Assembly (NCBI RefSeq): GCF_900115975.1
Contig: NZ_FOYM01000021.1
Span: 1 to 63,353 of the forward strand
Direction: 5' to 3'
Origin: Desulfoscipio geothermicus DSM 3669
GTDB taxonomy: Bacteria > Bacillota > Desulfotomaculia > Desulfotomaculales > Desulfallaceae
Length of the DNA: 63,353 nucleotides
Part shown: positions 49,057-58,152 of the stretch, one piece after another
Numbering within the stretch: position 1 is the first letter of the stretch
Layout of the letters: the number at the start of each line of letters is the position of its first letter
Made by a program: the position numbers and the translations under genes
Notes under the pieces: model-generated
Databases searched by the model: none
Seen by the model: the letters and a program-made list of their open reading frames with translations, nothing else
What the model was told of the DNA's origin: nothing

Positions 49057-49782
49057 TCATTTGAATATGCCGAACTTTTGCAGAACACAACGTTTCTTCA
49101 ACTGCTGAATTGATTTGGTGGGAACCAGCTTTTTGGGACATACTTCCGCACAGTTGAATTGGTCGTGGCATCTCCACACCCCGTAAGAACGCCCGACGAC
49201 ATTGATCCTTTCAATCCTGATGGCGTCACGCTTATCCGCAATTAGTGTATAAGCACGATTCAAAGCCGCCGGTCCGATATAATCTTCATTTGTGGCGACC
49301 ATGGAACAGGCGCCATAGCAGCACCCACAGGTTATACAATCCAGCATTTGATCAATGAATTCCCTCTCGCCTGAATCCGGCCTGATTACCGCCGGCTCGG
49401 TCAACTCGCTTTTGCCTACATAATAAGGTTTAATCTTTTTCCATTTCTCAAAAAACGGCTCCATATCCGTCGCCAGGTCCCTAATGATTGGTAAATTGGG
49501 GAGCGGCATGATAGTAATGTTGTTGGTTCCGAGGCTCTTAACCTGGGTGCGGCATGCCAGTCTCGGTTTGCCGTTGATGTACATGGCACATGAACCGCAC
49601 ATCCCGATGCGGCAGGAACAACGAAATGCCAAGGTTTTGTCGATATAGTTTTGTACGTGCATTACAACGTCCAGAACCGCCATATTATCAATCAAAGGCA
49701 CTTTAAATTCATCAAACCTGGGCTCAGCATCAACCTCTGGATCATAGCGGAATATCTTAGCATTAATTTCTCGCGAGGACAA
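49057..49782 (-). CDS. sdhB: Succinate dehydrogenase/fumarate reductase iron-sulfur subunit
   Basis: A 241-residue protein with three cluster sites in canonical order: 2Fe-2S (CSCRIGMCGSCAMYING), then CITCGCCYGACS and CHDQFNCAEVCPKKL for the 4Fe-4S and 3Fe-4S clusters. It relays electrons from the flavoprotein to the membrane anchors. TTG start with GGAGGCGG upstream. Lies between sdhD and sdhA. Confidence 0.92.
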   Translation of the reverse strand: MSSREINAKIFRYDPEVDAEPRFDEFKVPLIDNMAVLDVVMHVQNYIDKTLAFRCSCRIGMCGSCAMYINGKPRLACRTQVKSLGTNNITIMPLPNLPIIRDLATDMEPFFEKWKKIKPYYVGKSELTEPAVIRPDSGEREFIDQMLDCITCGCCYGACSMVATNEDYIGPAALNRAYTLIADKRDAIRIERINVVGRSYGVWRCHDQFNCAEVCPKKLVPTKSIQQLKKRCVLQKFGIFK

Positions 49783-49799
49783 TGTATCCGCCTCCTAAA

Positions 49800-50126
49800 T
49801 CACATAATGAATTGCACAACTGAATATAAACCAACGCCGAAAAGAGTTACTCCCAAGATAACCAGGATACTTATCGTAACAAGTCTCGCCCTCAGCCCCG
49901 TGTCAACCATAACCGTATACAATCCGTTTAGAGCATGAAACAAGCCGAACAATAATAACAATACATAAATAGTCACGTACGAACCGGTGACCAGCCTGGC
50001 CTTGGCCTCGGAAAATTGTATGATTTCAGCCGGGTTTGCAACATATAGAAGCCATAAATGCAGGCCGAGAACAACCAGCAACAAAGCGGCGCTAATTCTT
50101 TGCAATAACCACGTTATAGCGTTCAC
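49800..50126 (-). CDS. sdhD: Succinate dehydrogenase membrane anchor subunit (SdhD-like)
   Basis: About 108 residues with three hydrophobic helices: WLLQRISAALLLVVLGLHLW, YVTIYVLLLLFGLFHALNGL and LVTISILVILGVTLFGVGLY. Histidines in the first two helices (GLHLW, FHALNG) are candidates for heme or quinone binding. It should pair with the SdhC product to hold SdhAB at the membrane and pass electrons to the quinone pool. GTG starts at 50132 or 50126. Confidence 0.82.
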   Translation of the reverse strand: MNAITWLLQRISAALLLVVLGLHLWLLYVANPAEIIQFSEAKARLVTGSYVTIYVLLLLFGLFHALNGLYTVMVDTGLRARLVTISILVILGVTLFGVGLYSVVQFIM

Positions 50127-50153
50127 GAGCACACCTTCCCCCGTCGGTATTGT

Positions 50154-50543
50154 TTAGGAGAGTTTGATCATTATGACATATATCCACATTGCGGCGCCAA
50201 CAGCCATGGCCGACCAAAAAATCTCCTTTTGCCTGGAAAAACCTATTCCAATATCAAACAGCAACAGTCGGATTCCGTTTAAACCATGATAGATTACCGC
50301 TCCCACCAGAAGCAGTTCCATATAGTGCAGCACCGGATTGGTCATCAGTATAGTCAGCATGGCGTTAAAGGCTTCACTGCCTCTGATCAACGATGAAGCC
50401 ATGAGCGTGGTGTGAAGTAATATATATAACACAAGACCGATACCGGTTATGCGGTGTAGGATCCAAGCCCACATACCCACCGCACCCCAAACCTGGCTGT
50501 GTGTCGCATATCTCTGCGATGCTGCCATCTCCCGGTTGGGCAT
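50154..50543 (-). CDS. sdhC: Succinate dehydrogenase cytochrome b subunit (SdhC-like)
   Basis: A 129-residue membrane protein with three helices. It carries the family motif AWILHRITGIGLVLYILLHT near residue 27 (heme-ligand His) and AVIYHGLNGIRLLLFDIG near 85. AAGGAGG just upstream favours ATG at 50543. First gene of sdhCDBA, following fumarase beta after a hairpin. Confidence 0.87.
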   Translation of the reverse strand: MPNREMAASQRYATHSQVWGAVGMWAWILHRITGIGLVLYILLHTTLMASSLIRGSEAFNAMLTILMTNPVLHYMELLLVGAVIYHGLNGIRLLLFDIGIGFSRQKEIFWSAMAVGAAMWIYVIMIKLS

Positions 50544-50576
50544 AAGTATTTCCTCCTTAATAGTATTATATTTATA

Positions 50577-50609
50577 CAAGTCCGTGGACGCTTTAAATCC
50601 ACGGACTTG
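50577..50609. promoter_or_regulatory. Intercistronic hairpin between fumarase beta and sdhC
   Basis: CAAGTCCGTGGA / TCCACGGACTTG is a perfect 12-base stem with a 9-base loop. On the transcribed (minus) strand no T-run follows, so it probably stabilises or partially attenuates the mRNA rather than terminating it. Confidence 0.6.
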
Positions 50610-50616
50610 CTGTTAT

Positions 50617-51210
50617 TTATTCAGCTCCAATTTTTTTATAGATGTCGTCCAACTTGGCAGCTGCCTTGGCTTTAACGTCAAAGTATAAATTGTTGCCGTA
50701 GGAATCCATAGCCACGATCAGGGGACCGAAATTCTTGGTCCGGAATTTCCAAATGGCCTCGGGCATTAAGTCTTCCCACCAAACATCTTCAATCTCCAGA
50801 ATTCTTTCCGTTTCCCACGCCGCGGCTCCGCCCACGATGGCGAGGTAACAACCGCCGTGCTTCTTCATGGCTTCCATGCTAGCTTCCATCATACCCGCCT
50901 TGCCGATGATGGCGCGCACTCCGTATTGTTCCATTAAGCCCGGCGTGAACCTGTCCATACGGCTGCTGGTGGTTGTCCCGATACACACGGGCTCATATTT
51001 ACCTTCCCCAACTTTACGCACGTTCGGTGCGGTATGTATACAGGCCGCACCGGTTAGGTCGGTGGGGGCCGGTACTTTACCGTCAAACATGCGAATTAAA
51101 TTGGCATCCCTGATACCAAAAATAATGCCCTCCAGGGTAACTTTATCACCGACTTTAAGTTTTCTAACGTCTTCTTCAGATAATGGAGTTTTTAAAGTAT
51201 ACTCAGCCAT
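50617..51210 (-). CDS. Fumarate hydratase class I, beta (C-terminal) subunit
   Basis: A 197-residue Fe-S hydro-lyase beta domain: LKVGDKVTLEGIIFGIRDAN, the conserved IGTTTSSRMDRFTPGLMEQY and AIIGKAGMMEASMEAMKKHG then YLAIVGGAAAWETERI. With the alpha subunit it hydrates fumarate to malate in the cytoplasm. GGGGGT before the ATG; 15 bases after the alpha gene. Confidence 0.92.
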   Translation of the reverse strand: MAEYTLKTPLSEEDVRKLKVGDKVTLEGIIFGIRDANLIRMFDGKVPAPTDLTGAACIHTAPNVRKVGEGKYEPVCIGTTTSSRMDRFTPGLMEQYGVRAIIGKAGMMEASMEAMKKHGGCYLAIVGGAAAWETERILEIEDVWWEDLMPEAIWKFRTKNFGPLIVAMDSYGNNLYFDVKAKAAAKLDDIYKKIGAE

Positions 51211-51225
51211 TATTATACCCCCTTT

Positions 51226-52128
51226 CTAATAACCTACTTCGTACTTGCCGTCGGCGCTGAGGATAGCCCTTGCACGACGTGCCGGCCAACACTGTATATT
51301 GATTGCCACGGGGTTTTGGGTAATGTGAGTGTATGCATGCTCAACATTAACAGCAATCGCAGTGTTCAAACCACCCAAACCCATGGGGCCAATGCCCAGT
51401 TCATTGATCGCTTCAAACATTTCCTTTTCAAACGCCGCCATTTCCGGATCCGGATTGTGCGAGCCGATGGGACGGGTTACCGCGGCCATTTTGGCCAGTT
51501 TCACGCACATATCCGCGGTTCCCCCGATGCCGATGCCGACAACATAAGGAGGACACGGGTTCGCGCCAACGTTTTTGGCAATTGTTTCAAGGATGAATCT
51601 TTTTACGCCGCGCACCCCTTCAGCCGGAATTAACATTTTCAGGAAACTCATGTTTTCAGAACCGGATCCCTTGGGAACCATCAATATTTCCACTTTATCG
51701 TTGTCCTGCACCACATCGTAGTGTATCGATGGTATGCGGTATCCTGAGCTGTTTTGGTTGTTTTGACGTTTAAACGGCGAAACAACGCTGGAGCGCAGCG
51801 GGTGTTCCACGGTGGCCCTTTGGCAGCCCTTGATTATGGCTTCCTCAAGCTGTACGAAATCAACGCTGAGCTTGTTTCCCACCTTAACAAAATAAATGGG
51901 AATGCCTGTGTCCTGGCAGATCAAGCGATTGTTTTCATCGGCAATTTTTATGTTCTCCAGCATGGTAGCCAGAACTTGTTTGCCGGTTTCAGTCTCTTCC
52001 TTTTCATAAGCTGCTTGCAGTGTCGTCCTGACATCGGGCGGCAAATCCTTCAATGCTTTAATGTAGAGCTCCTTGCACAGCTCTTCAACAGTTTTGTAAA
52101 ATGAATCAGCAACAGATTGTTTTGACAC
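51226..52128 (-). CDS. Fumarate hydratase class I, alpha (N-terminal) subunit
   Basis: A 300-residue alpha subunit of the oxygen-sensitive 4Fe-4S fumarase. Cluster cysteines lie in ENNRLICQDTGIPIYFVKVG, NVGANPCPPYVVGIGIGG and further conserved blocks GLGGLNTAIAVNVEHAYTH. GTG start with AAGGAGG. First gene of the operon fum(alpha)-fum(beta)-sdhCDBA-regulator-UxaA-like. A separate-subunit fumarase next to SDH is a layout I associate with propionate/succinate-oxidising Peptococcaceae (inference). Confidence 0.92.
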   Translation of the reverse strand: MSKQSVADSFYKTVEELCKELYIKALKDLPPDVRTTLQAAYEKEETETGKQVLATMLENIKIADENNRLICQDTGIPIYFVKVGNKLSVDFVQLEEAIIKGCQRATVEHPLRSSVVSPFKRQNNQNSSGYRIPSIHYDVVQDNDKVEILMVPKGSGSENMSFLKMLIPAEGVRGVKRFILETIAKNVGANPCPPYVVGIGIGGTADMCVKLAKMAAVTRPIGSHNPDPEMAAFEKEMFEAINELGIGPMGLGGLNTAIAVNVEHAYTHITQNPVAINIQCWPARRARAILSADGKYEVGY

Positions 52129-52285
52129 TTTTTTCCCTCCTTATATATATGTTGCTAGACTAAAGTTTTTTAATAAAAACCGATTCCCCCCTTATTCTTT
52201 AATTATTTACCTATAAAATTTGTTCGTTATTTAGTTGAAGAGAACGTTTTCCGGTGAACTTAAAGATCGTATCTTATAGATGTTC

Positions 52286-52296
52286 TGGTATAACCT
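52286..52296. promoter_or_regulatory. Candidate FCD-regulator operator
   Basis: TGGTATAACCT matches 10 of 11 positions of the FadR-type half-palindrome TNGTNNNACNA. It lies about 25 bases downstream of the -10 box of the fumarase promoter, where a repressor would block transcription. Weak because the motif is short. Confidence 0.3.
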
Positions 52297-52317
52297 CTTG
52301 CCTCTGACATCATACTC

Positions 52318-52347
52318 ATTATAGCACCAATTTTTTTATTGATGCAA
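52318..52347 (-). promoter_or_regulatory. Sigma-A promoter of the fumarase/SDH operon
   Basis: On the minus strand TTGCAT (52347-52342), 18-base spacer, TATAAT (52323-52318). The leader of about 180 bases down to the GTG at 52128 is AT-rich and ends in AAGGAGGG. I see no riboswitch in it. Confidence 0.7.
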
Positions 52348-52528
52348 TAGCGATTTTACAACTATTGTTTAATAACTACATGTGCCTATTACTACCGAAT
52401 ACATATCGATATCAATTAACTAATCAAAAATTACGTTGGGTTTACAATTGGTTATTGACATTTTTATAATGCTATTGCATTAATCGTCACACCTCTGATA
52501 TTTCTCCTTCCTTTACCCAAAAACCTCA

Positions 52529-52583
52529 AGGGATTCCGGCTCCAATGGATGCTTAGTCCAAATCATAAATGGAGGGAATCCCT
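52529..52583 (-). terminator. Terminator-like hairpin after the LarA-like gene
   Basis: AGGGATTCC and GGAATCCCT (9 bases) plus inner CTCCA/TGGAG pair around a loop of about 25 bases. On the minus strand it is followed by TTGAGGTTTTTGG. It closes the korA-to-larA-like operon. Confidence 0.65.
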
Positions 52584-52616
52584 GTTCAAGGTATAGCATT
52601 TAATCCGCGCGGTTAA

Positions 52617-53816
52617 TTATTGATAACCGACGGTATCAAAGATACTGTTCACTTTTTTTATGATCTCAAGGTTTTTGACTTTCGCCAAAAGGGGTTCGGA
52701 AATCCACAGGTATTCAAGGTGCTTGGTATCCTTAATCCGAACCACCCGGCAGTCTTCACCGCGATGTAAATTACATGCCGTTTCAATGGCCTCGCGCTCC
52801 GTAGGCAGAGTGCACGGGATTTTTACCGAACTCAAATATCCTGTGGTCAGGGAGTTCTTGTAAGTGTTTTGGAAATCAATCTTATCCACCAAACTCTGGA
52901 TGGTTATATCGGCATACCCTATACCCAGGGCATTTCCTTTGGATTCAGGTGTCAAATCCAGTACCACAAGGGTTTCATAATTCTGCACCGGTTTACCACC
53001 CAACCGCCGGTGCATGCCGATTACGTTAACATCCATCCCCGACCCGCTGATGTTTTTACCCATTTCGTCCACTATCAGTACATGGAGATGATCAAAGGGA
53101 ATTTTGGGCAATTGCTGCCATGCCAGTTTCAACAATTCTTGTTCGGCGTTTTCGCGGTCTTCCGGCTTGACTCCTTTTAAAACCAAAGCATCACCCTGGA
53201 AGTTATCCACAGAGGCAATTCCACCCAGCAAATTTATTTTTTGGTCAATCACGCGGGCCATTTCCACCAGGACGTGCCCCAGCCCGGCACGGTGCGCCGC
53301 CTCGGCTCCCTTAACTTTACCGAGCCCCACGGACATCATCTTGGTTAAGCCGCTTTCGATCGGGGCGCGAAAACCGGTATGCGGCTTAACGCGGTTAAAC
53401 AAAAATACTCCGTCGGCCTCCAGCGCGTATTTATCGCAATACACCGGCACCCCGCCAGGAGTATCACCGAGATAGACCGAATCTACACAGGATTTAACGG
53501 GCACACCCAGACTCTCTTCGGTTATGCCCATTTTTTGCAGTACCTGAACCTGGCCTTCATCGGTCCCGCCGCCGTGACTTCCCATGGCGGGAACGATAAA
53601 AGGATCGGCTCCCCAGGCTTTAAAAACATCCACCAGGGTACGGATTACGCGCAAGCCATAAGGGAACCCCCTTGAGCCATAAGTCAGGCATATTTTCATT
53701 CCGGGAGTGACGCGATCCCGCAAGCCCATGCCGTTTAACTCGGAACGAACATGCGCTTCCACATCGATAATGGAACTGCAATCGAGGTTTTGCTTTACCA
53801 AATACATGGGAAACAT
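52617..53816 (-). CDS. LarA-like (DUF2088, lactate-racemase-domain) protein
   Basis: A 399-residue protein of the lactate-racemase-domain superfamily: VPAMGSHGGGTDEGQVQVLQ near residue 75, LFNRVKPHTGFRAPIESGLT near 140 and GLGKVKGAEAAHRAGLGH. True LarA is a nickel-pincer enzyme that racemises lactate using two His and a Lys. The Lys-Pro-His region is present here but full conservation cannot be judged. Directly after an Ldh2-family dehydrogenase gene, it may interconvert isomers of the 2-hydroxy acid that enzyme oxidises (inference). AAGGAG precedes the ATG. Confidence 0.72.
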   Translation of the reverse strand: MFPMYLVKQNLDCSSIIDVEAHVRSELNGMGLRDRVTPGMKICLTYGSRGFPYGLRVIRTLVDVFKAWGADPFIVPAMGSHGGGTDEGQVQVLQKMGITEESLGVPVKSCVDSVYLGDTPGGVPVYCDKYALEADGVFLFNRVKPHTGFRAPIESGLTKMMSVGLGKVKGAEAAHRAGLGHVLVEMARVIDQKINLLGGIASVDNFQGDALVLKGVKPEDRENAEQELLKLAWQQLPKIPFDHLHVLIVDEMGKNISGSGMDVNVIGMHRRLGGKPVQNYETLVVLDLTPESKGNALGIGYADITIQSLVDKIDFQNTYKNSLTTGYLSSVKIPCTLPTEREAIETACNLHRGEDCRVVRIKDTKHLEYLWISEPLLAKVKNLEIIKKVNSIFDTVGYQ

Positions 53817-53861
53817 ATTAATTAGCTCCTTCGATTGATCTCCTGCGGCTTTTTAACACAA

Positions 53862-54893
53862 TTACTTATTCAGTTCTTCCATGCATTTCTTGATCTTTTC
53901 CCACATAGCATCATCCACCGGTATGCCCTCGGCTTTGCGAAGAGTCTCTTTTTGGAATTCCAGTTCCCCGGGATACAATACCTCCTGGACACCGGGCACA
54001 GGCTTGACGCCCTTTATGGTTCCAATGAATTGATCCATCATATCATAATATTGATCCATCGGGAGGAAGGATTCAATGGATATGGCCCCGAGGAAATGGC
54101 CAACGTTTTGGGAGCGGGAGAAGTCATCCACCAGTCCCCCAACCCGGGTTGTAAATGCGGCGCCTGTAAGAACAGCAGAAAGCACTTCCGCGATAATGGC
54201 CAATCCATAGCCTTTGACCCCGGCAGCGGGAAGCAGCACGCCTTCATAACCTTCATCCGCCGTTTTCGCCATATACCCTTCCTTGCTCAAGGCCCAACCT
54301 TCGGGTATTTCCTGTTTCTCGGCGGCCATGTTCCGCAACTTAGTCCGAGCTATGGCGCTGGTGGCAAAGTCGATGACAATGTCTGGCCTGTCCTTGACCG
54401 GAAAAGCAAAGGATATGGGGTTTGTCCCAAACAGGGGTTCCATGCCGCCAAACGGGGCAACGCTTGACGGAGCGTTGGTCATGGCCAGGCCGATGCAGTT
54501 GTTCTTGGCTGCCTGCATGGTATAATAAGATACCATCCCGAAATGTCCCGAATTGCGTAAGCCCACAAATCCAGTATTGGATGCAAGGGCTTTTTTCACC
54601 GCCAGATTCATGGCAAAGACACCGCCAACCTGTCCCAGCCCGTTTTTGCAGTCTACCACGGCAGTGTTAGCCGTTTCCGTGACTATTTCAGGTTGAGCCT
54701 TGGGATCCACGACTCCCCGCTTGATTCTTTCCACATATACCGGCAGGTATGCGATACCATGCGAATCAATTCCACGCAGGCTTGCGGAAATCATCACTGA
54801 TGCCGTAATATCCGCATTTTCTTCCGGTACACCATAACCCTTTAATACATCAACACATATTTTTTTCAAATCTGCAGCCGGGTAATGTTTCAT
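53862..54893 (-). CDS. Ldh2-family (malate/lactate/sulfolactate) dehydrogenase
   Basis: A 343-residue NAD(P)-dependent 2-hydroxyacid dehydrogenase of the YlbC/ComC/MdhII fold, unrelated to Rossmann-type LDH. Features are SLRGIDSHGIAYLPVYVERI, LRNSGHFGMVSYYTMQAAKN, PFGGMEPLFGTNPISFAFPV and LLPAAGVKGYGLAIIAEVLS. Members oxidise malate, L-sulfolactate, ureidoglycolate or 2,3-diketogulonate-like compounds; the substrate here is open. It sits downstream of a TAXI-TRAP importer, so it probably acts on the imported acid. AAAGGAG precedes the ATG. Confidence 0.87.
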   Translation of the reverse strand: MKHYPAADLKKICVDVLKGYGVPEENADITASVMISASLRGIDSHGIAYLPVYVERIKRGVVDPKAQPEIVTETANTAVVDCKNGLGQVGGVFAMNLAVKKALASNTGFVGLRNSGHFGMVSYYTMQAAKNNCIGLAMTNAPSSVAPFGGMEPLFGTNPISFAFPVKDRPDIVIDFATSAIARTKLRNMAAEKQEIPEGWALSKEGYMAKTADEGYEGVLLPAAGVKGYGLAIIAEVLSAVLTGAAFTTRVGGLVDDFSRSQNVGHFLGAISIESFLPMDQYYDMMDQFIGTIKGVKPVPGVQEVLYPGELEFQKETLRKAEGIPVDDAMWEKIKKCMEELNK

Positions 54894-54925
54894 TTTACAG
54901 ATACTCCTTTGTAAAAACTGTGAAT

Positions 54926-56881
54926 TTAAACACTCTGGCTTAGAGATTTTTGGCCCGTCATTCTCCTGCTCTGCAGCAGATAGATAAGAACCGCGGCCGC
55001 CAAACCGGTCAGGTCGGTGGCCAATTCAGGAATGATCAGTGCAAACGCGCCAATAAACAGCACAACCCGTTCAAAAGCGGTACAGTTGACACGGAAATAA
55101 CCTATGACCGCACAGCCAAGCAAGATTACACCCAGTACTGCCGGCACCACTGCCAGCAACGTCTCTACCGCCGATCCCCTGACAATCAAGAGCGCCGGTT
55201 CAAGCACAAACATATACGGGATGATGAACCCACCCAAAGCAAGCCTCAACGCCGCCCAACCGGTGCTGAACACAGGTGAACCGGCTAATCCCGCGGCTGC
55301 ATACGCTGCTATGGCCACCGGCGGTGTCAGGGTCGAAAGAATGGCGTAGTAAAACACGAACAGGTTGGCCGCCAGGTCGTCCACGCCCAGGGCGATAAGC
55401 GCCGGAACTGCTATTGTGGCTGCCATAATATACGCCGGAGTGGTCGGCAGGCCCATGCCCAGGATGATACATGCCACCATGGTCAGAAATAGGGTGGGAA
55501 TGAGCATCCCGTCGGTAAAGCCGATAATGCTATCAGTAAATACTACACCTACGCTTGTAAGTGACACAACACCGATAACAAAACCCACCACGGCGCAGGC
55601 GACTGCCACGGCCAACGCCGTCCTGCCCCCGTCTATCATTGCCTTGACGATTTGAGGCAGGCTCATCCGTGTCTCCTTGCGCAGGGAAGCCACCAGCAGC
55701 GTGGAAAGAATGCCGTAAAAGGCAGCGTACATGGGTGAAAAACCTTTTATCAAAATGGCAACAATTACCACCAGGGGAACCAGCATGTGCCCCCTGACCT
55801 TAAGAACATCCTTCAATCTGGGAATGTCCGATACGTCCATGCCTTGAAGTTCAAGTCTTCTGGCTTCGCGGTCAACCATTGTCCAAACAGCTAGATAATA
55901 AAGCAAGGCCGGAACAATTGCCGCGATCATCACTGTTCCATAAGGAATTCCCGTCAGTTCTGCCAACACAAAGGCTGCAGCTCCCATGACGGGAGGCATG
56001 ATCTGCCCGCCGCAGGATGAGGTTGCTTCCACCGCGCCGGCAAATCTGGGTCTGTAACCAACCTTTTTCATCAGGGGTATCGTAAATGCTCCCGTGGTCA
56101 CCACGTTAGCCACCGCGGCGCCGTTGATGGTGGCCATAATGCTGCTGCCCAGGATCGCAACCTTGGCCGGACCTCCTGGCGATTTGCCGGCCATAGCCAG
56201 GGAACCGTCATTTATCAGCCTGCCCATGCCCGACGCAGACATAAATGAGCCGAATAGGACAAACAGAAAAATGTACTGTGCGGAAACCCCCAGAGCGATG
56301 CTGAATATACCTTCAGTGCTAATGTACATTTGTTCTATGATTCTGGGGTAAGTAAAGTTCATATGACCGAATACGCCGGGAATCCATTCGCCGTACATGG
56401 CATAAAGCACGGATAGAATGGCCAGGCCTGGGAGAATCATGCCCATGGTCCGCCTGCCCGCCTCCAGCACCAGCAACATTAAAATGGTGCCCAGGATAAT
56501 GTCGGTGTAATTAGCCATTCCGGCCCGCATGGCGATATCCTCAAAGAAAAACACAAGGTAGCCGCATGTGACAACGCCCAGCAGCGCTAACACAACATCG
56601 ATAACACTGGGTTTCCCCATGGGCGAACGTTTTTTACTCGCTGGGTATAACAGGAACACCATGAACAGAACCGCTCCAAGGTGGATGGAACGCTGCTTGA
56701 TGGCCAGCAGCAGACCAAACCCGGACGTATACAGGTGAAATAGAGATAAGCCTATCGCGGCAACGGCAACTACATAAAACCAGAATTTTGAGTCAAATTC
56801 CCGGTAGTTGCTTTCGCTGGAATACTTCTTCAATATCTCCTGCTGCTTCTCTTTACTGATAACTATTTCCTGTTCATTCAA
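54926..56881 (-). CDS. TRAP transporter fused small/large permease (TAXI type)
   Basis: About 651 residues with 16-18 transmembrane segments. An N-terminal DctQ-like region is fused to a DctM-like region: NFTYPRIIEQMYISTEGIFS, SGMGRLINDGSLAMAGKSPG, ATINGAAVANVVTTGAFTIP, CILGMGLPTTPAYIMAATIA and LSTLTPPVAIAAYAAAGLAG. It uses a cation gradient to import an organic acid delivered by the TAXI binding protein encoded upstream. The TTG start at 56881 has AAGAGGT upstream. Confidence 0.9.
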   Translation of the reverse strand: MNEQEIVISKEKQQEILKKYSSESNYREFDSKFWFYVVAVAAIGLSLFHLYTSGFGLLLAIKQRSIHLGAVLFMVFLLYPASKKRSPMGKPSVIDVVLALLGVVTCGYLVFFFEDIAMRAGMANYTDIILGTILMLLVLEAGRRTMGMILPGLAILSVLYAMYGEWIPGVFGHMNFTYPRIIEQMYISTEGIFSIALGVSAQYIFLFVLFGSFMSASGMGRLINDGSLAMAGKSPGGPAKVAILGSSIMATINGAAVANVVTTGAFTIPLMKKVGYRPRFAGAVEATSSCGGQIMPPVMGAAAFVLAELTGIPYGTVMIAAIVPALLYYLAVWTMVDREARRLELQGMDVSDIPRLKDVLKVRGHMLVPLVVIVAILIKGFSPMYAAFYGILSTLLVASLRKETRMSLPQIVKAMIDGGRTALAVAVACAVVGFVIGVVSLTSVGVVFTDSIIGFTDGMLIPTLFLTMVACIILGMGLPTTPAYIMAATIAVPALIALGVDDLAANLFVFYYAILSTLTPPVAIAAYAAAGLAGSPVFSTGWAALRLALGGFIIPYMFVLEPALLIVRGSAVETLLAVVPAVLGVILLGCAVIGYFRVNCTAFERVVLFIGAFALIIPELATDLTGLAAAVLIYLLQSRRMTGQKSLSQSV

Positions 56882-56916
56882 GATGCAGGTCACCTCTTTC
56901 TGATGGCCCTATTGAT

Positions 56917-56948
56917 GGAATCTAAGGGCTATGAAGCCCTTAGATTCC
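56917..56948. promoter_or_regulatory. Intercistronic hairpin between binding-protein and permease genes
   Basis: GGAATCTAAGGGCT-ATGA-AGCCCTTAGATTCC, a perfect 14-base stem with a 4-base loop. There is no T-run on the transcribed minus strand. It probably protects the 3' end of the binding-protein message, raising its level over that of the permease. Confidence 0.65.
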
Positions 56949-56978
56949 CATTTCTATTAAGTTGTTCATTTGATCTAT

Positions 56979-58016
56979 CTACTTCAACTTTAAATTGTCG
57001 GGAACTGTTACTCCATTATCTTCAAAGAACTTGACCGCTCCCGGGTGCAGAGGCAAGGTCATACCGTTCAGCCCGTTTTCAATTTTGAAATTGGCTGCCC
57101 CTTTATAAGAGTTGGCGAGGGTGTCCTTATTGGCATAGATGCTTTCCAGCATTTTATACACCAGGTCTTCATCGACATCTTTCCGGACGACCAGGATATT
57201 ACCAACGGCTACCGTTTCCACAGGTTCAGTCTGTCCCTTGTAGGAGTTGGCTGGCACTTCAATCGGGAAATAAGCGGGAAATTGCTTAATCAGCTTGTCC
57301 CTTACATCACCTTTGACTTCCAATATTTTTGCGTCCACACGGGTCATCATTTCCGTTACAGCAGCGTGGGGAATACCGCCGGCAATAAAGGCCATATCAG
57401 TCTGCCTGTCCGTAAATTTTTGAGCGGCTTCCGCATTTGAAACATAGTTGGCAGTAGCATCTTTATTGTTTTGATAATCAATGCCGACTACGGATAGAAT
57501 CTGGCGGGCGTTCAGTTCAGTGCCGCTTCCTACGGGACCGGGTATAATGTTTTTGCCTTTCAGGTCCGCCAGTTCGTTAATGCCTGAATTGGCAGGCACA
57601 ACGAAGTAGCAAAGGTTGGGATAGAGGTAAGTCATGCCGACAAAATCTTTTTTGGGTTTCCCTTCAAAAACGTTTTCGCCGTTCCAGGCATCCCCGGCCA
57701 CTCCGTTTTGCATAAAAGCAACCTGGGCTTCGTTCCTGGTAAGCAGTTCAACATTTTGTGCAGAACCCGCGGTGGATTGAACGGACGCCTGGATCCCGTC
57801 CACTTTTTCGTTCCACATGTTGGTAATGGCGTTACCCAGCGCATAATAAATCCCTGCTGTTGTGGCAGTGGCCATATTAATATAAGTTTTTTTACCGGAT
57901 GAACTGGACTGGCCGCCTTCGGAACCATCACCGGAAGACTTGTTACTGCTACAACCCATCACTCCAAAGAGCACCAGGCTCAAACTTAAAACAATGGCAA
58001 GCAGTTTTTTGTTCAT
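56979..58016 (-). CDS. TAXI-family TRAP solute-binding lipoprotein
   Basis: A 345-residue exported lipoprotein. The signal peptide ends in the lipobox VMGC near residue 22, followed by a Ser/Gly linker. The TAXI core is MATATTAGIYYALGNAITNM, SVQSTAGSAQNVELLTRNEA, GPVGSGTELNARQILSVVG and FIAGGIPHAAVTEM. It captures the substrate outside the membrane and hands it to the fused permease. TAXI systems are known or predicted for glutamate/2-oxoglutarate and other carboxylates; the operon (Kor, SucCD) is compatible with a C4/C5 acid. Confidence 0.9.
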   Translation of the reverse strand: MNKKLLAIVLSLSLVLFGVMGCSSNKSSGDGSEGGQSSSSGKKTYINMATATTAGIYYALGNAITNMWNEKVDGIQASVQSTAGSAQNVELLTRNEAQVAFMQNGVAGDAWNGENVFEGKPKKDFVGMTYLYPNLCYFVVPANSGINELADLKGKNIIPGPVGSGTELNARQILSVVGIDYQNNKDATANYVSNAEAAQKFTDRQTDMAFIAGGIPHAAVTEMMTRVDAKILEVKGDVRDKLIKQFPAYFPIEVPANSYKGQTEPVETVAVGNILVVRKDVDEDLVYKMLESIYANKDTLANSYKGAANFKIENGLNGMTLPLHPGAVKFFEDNGVTVPDNLKLK

Positions 58017-58152
58017 TTGCTTCCTCCTTTTACTTTTAGGGTCAATAAGGGTTGGCCGCTAAAAAGTAGTCACTCACAATCTGCAAAAACGCCGGGGTTA
58101 TTTCCACCCCCCCTCTCACAGCCTACTTGAAACACCTATTACAGGCCAAACT

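Noticed and set aside
52450-52470. TTGACA and TATAAT close together on the plus strand
   Set aside because: The spacer is only about four bases, so this cannot be a functional sigma-A promoter, and no plus-strand gene follows.
45504-54893. A complete sulfolactate degradation pathway (SuyAB plus sulfolactate dehydrogenase)
   Set aside because: The UxaA-like protein is too short for SuyB, no SuyA is present and the Ldh2 family has many substrates; it stays only a possibility.
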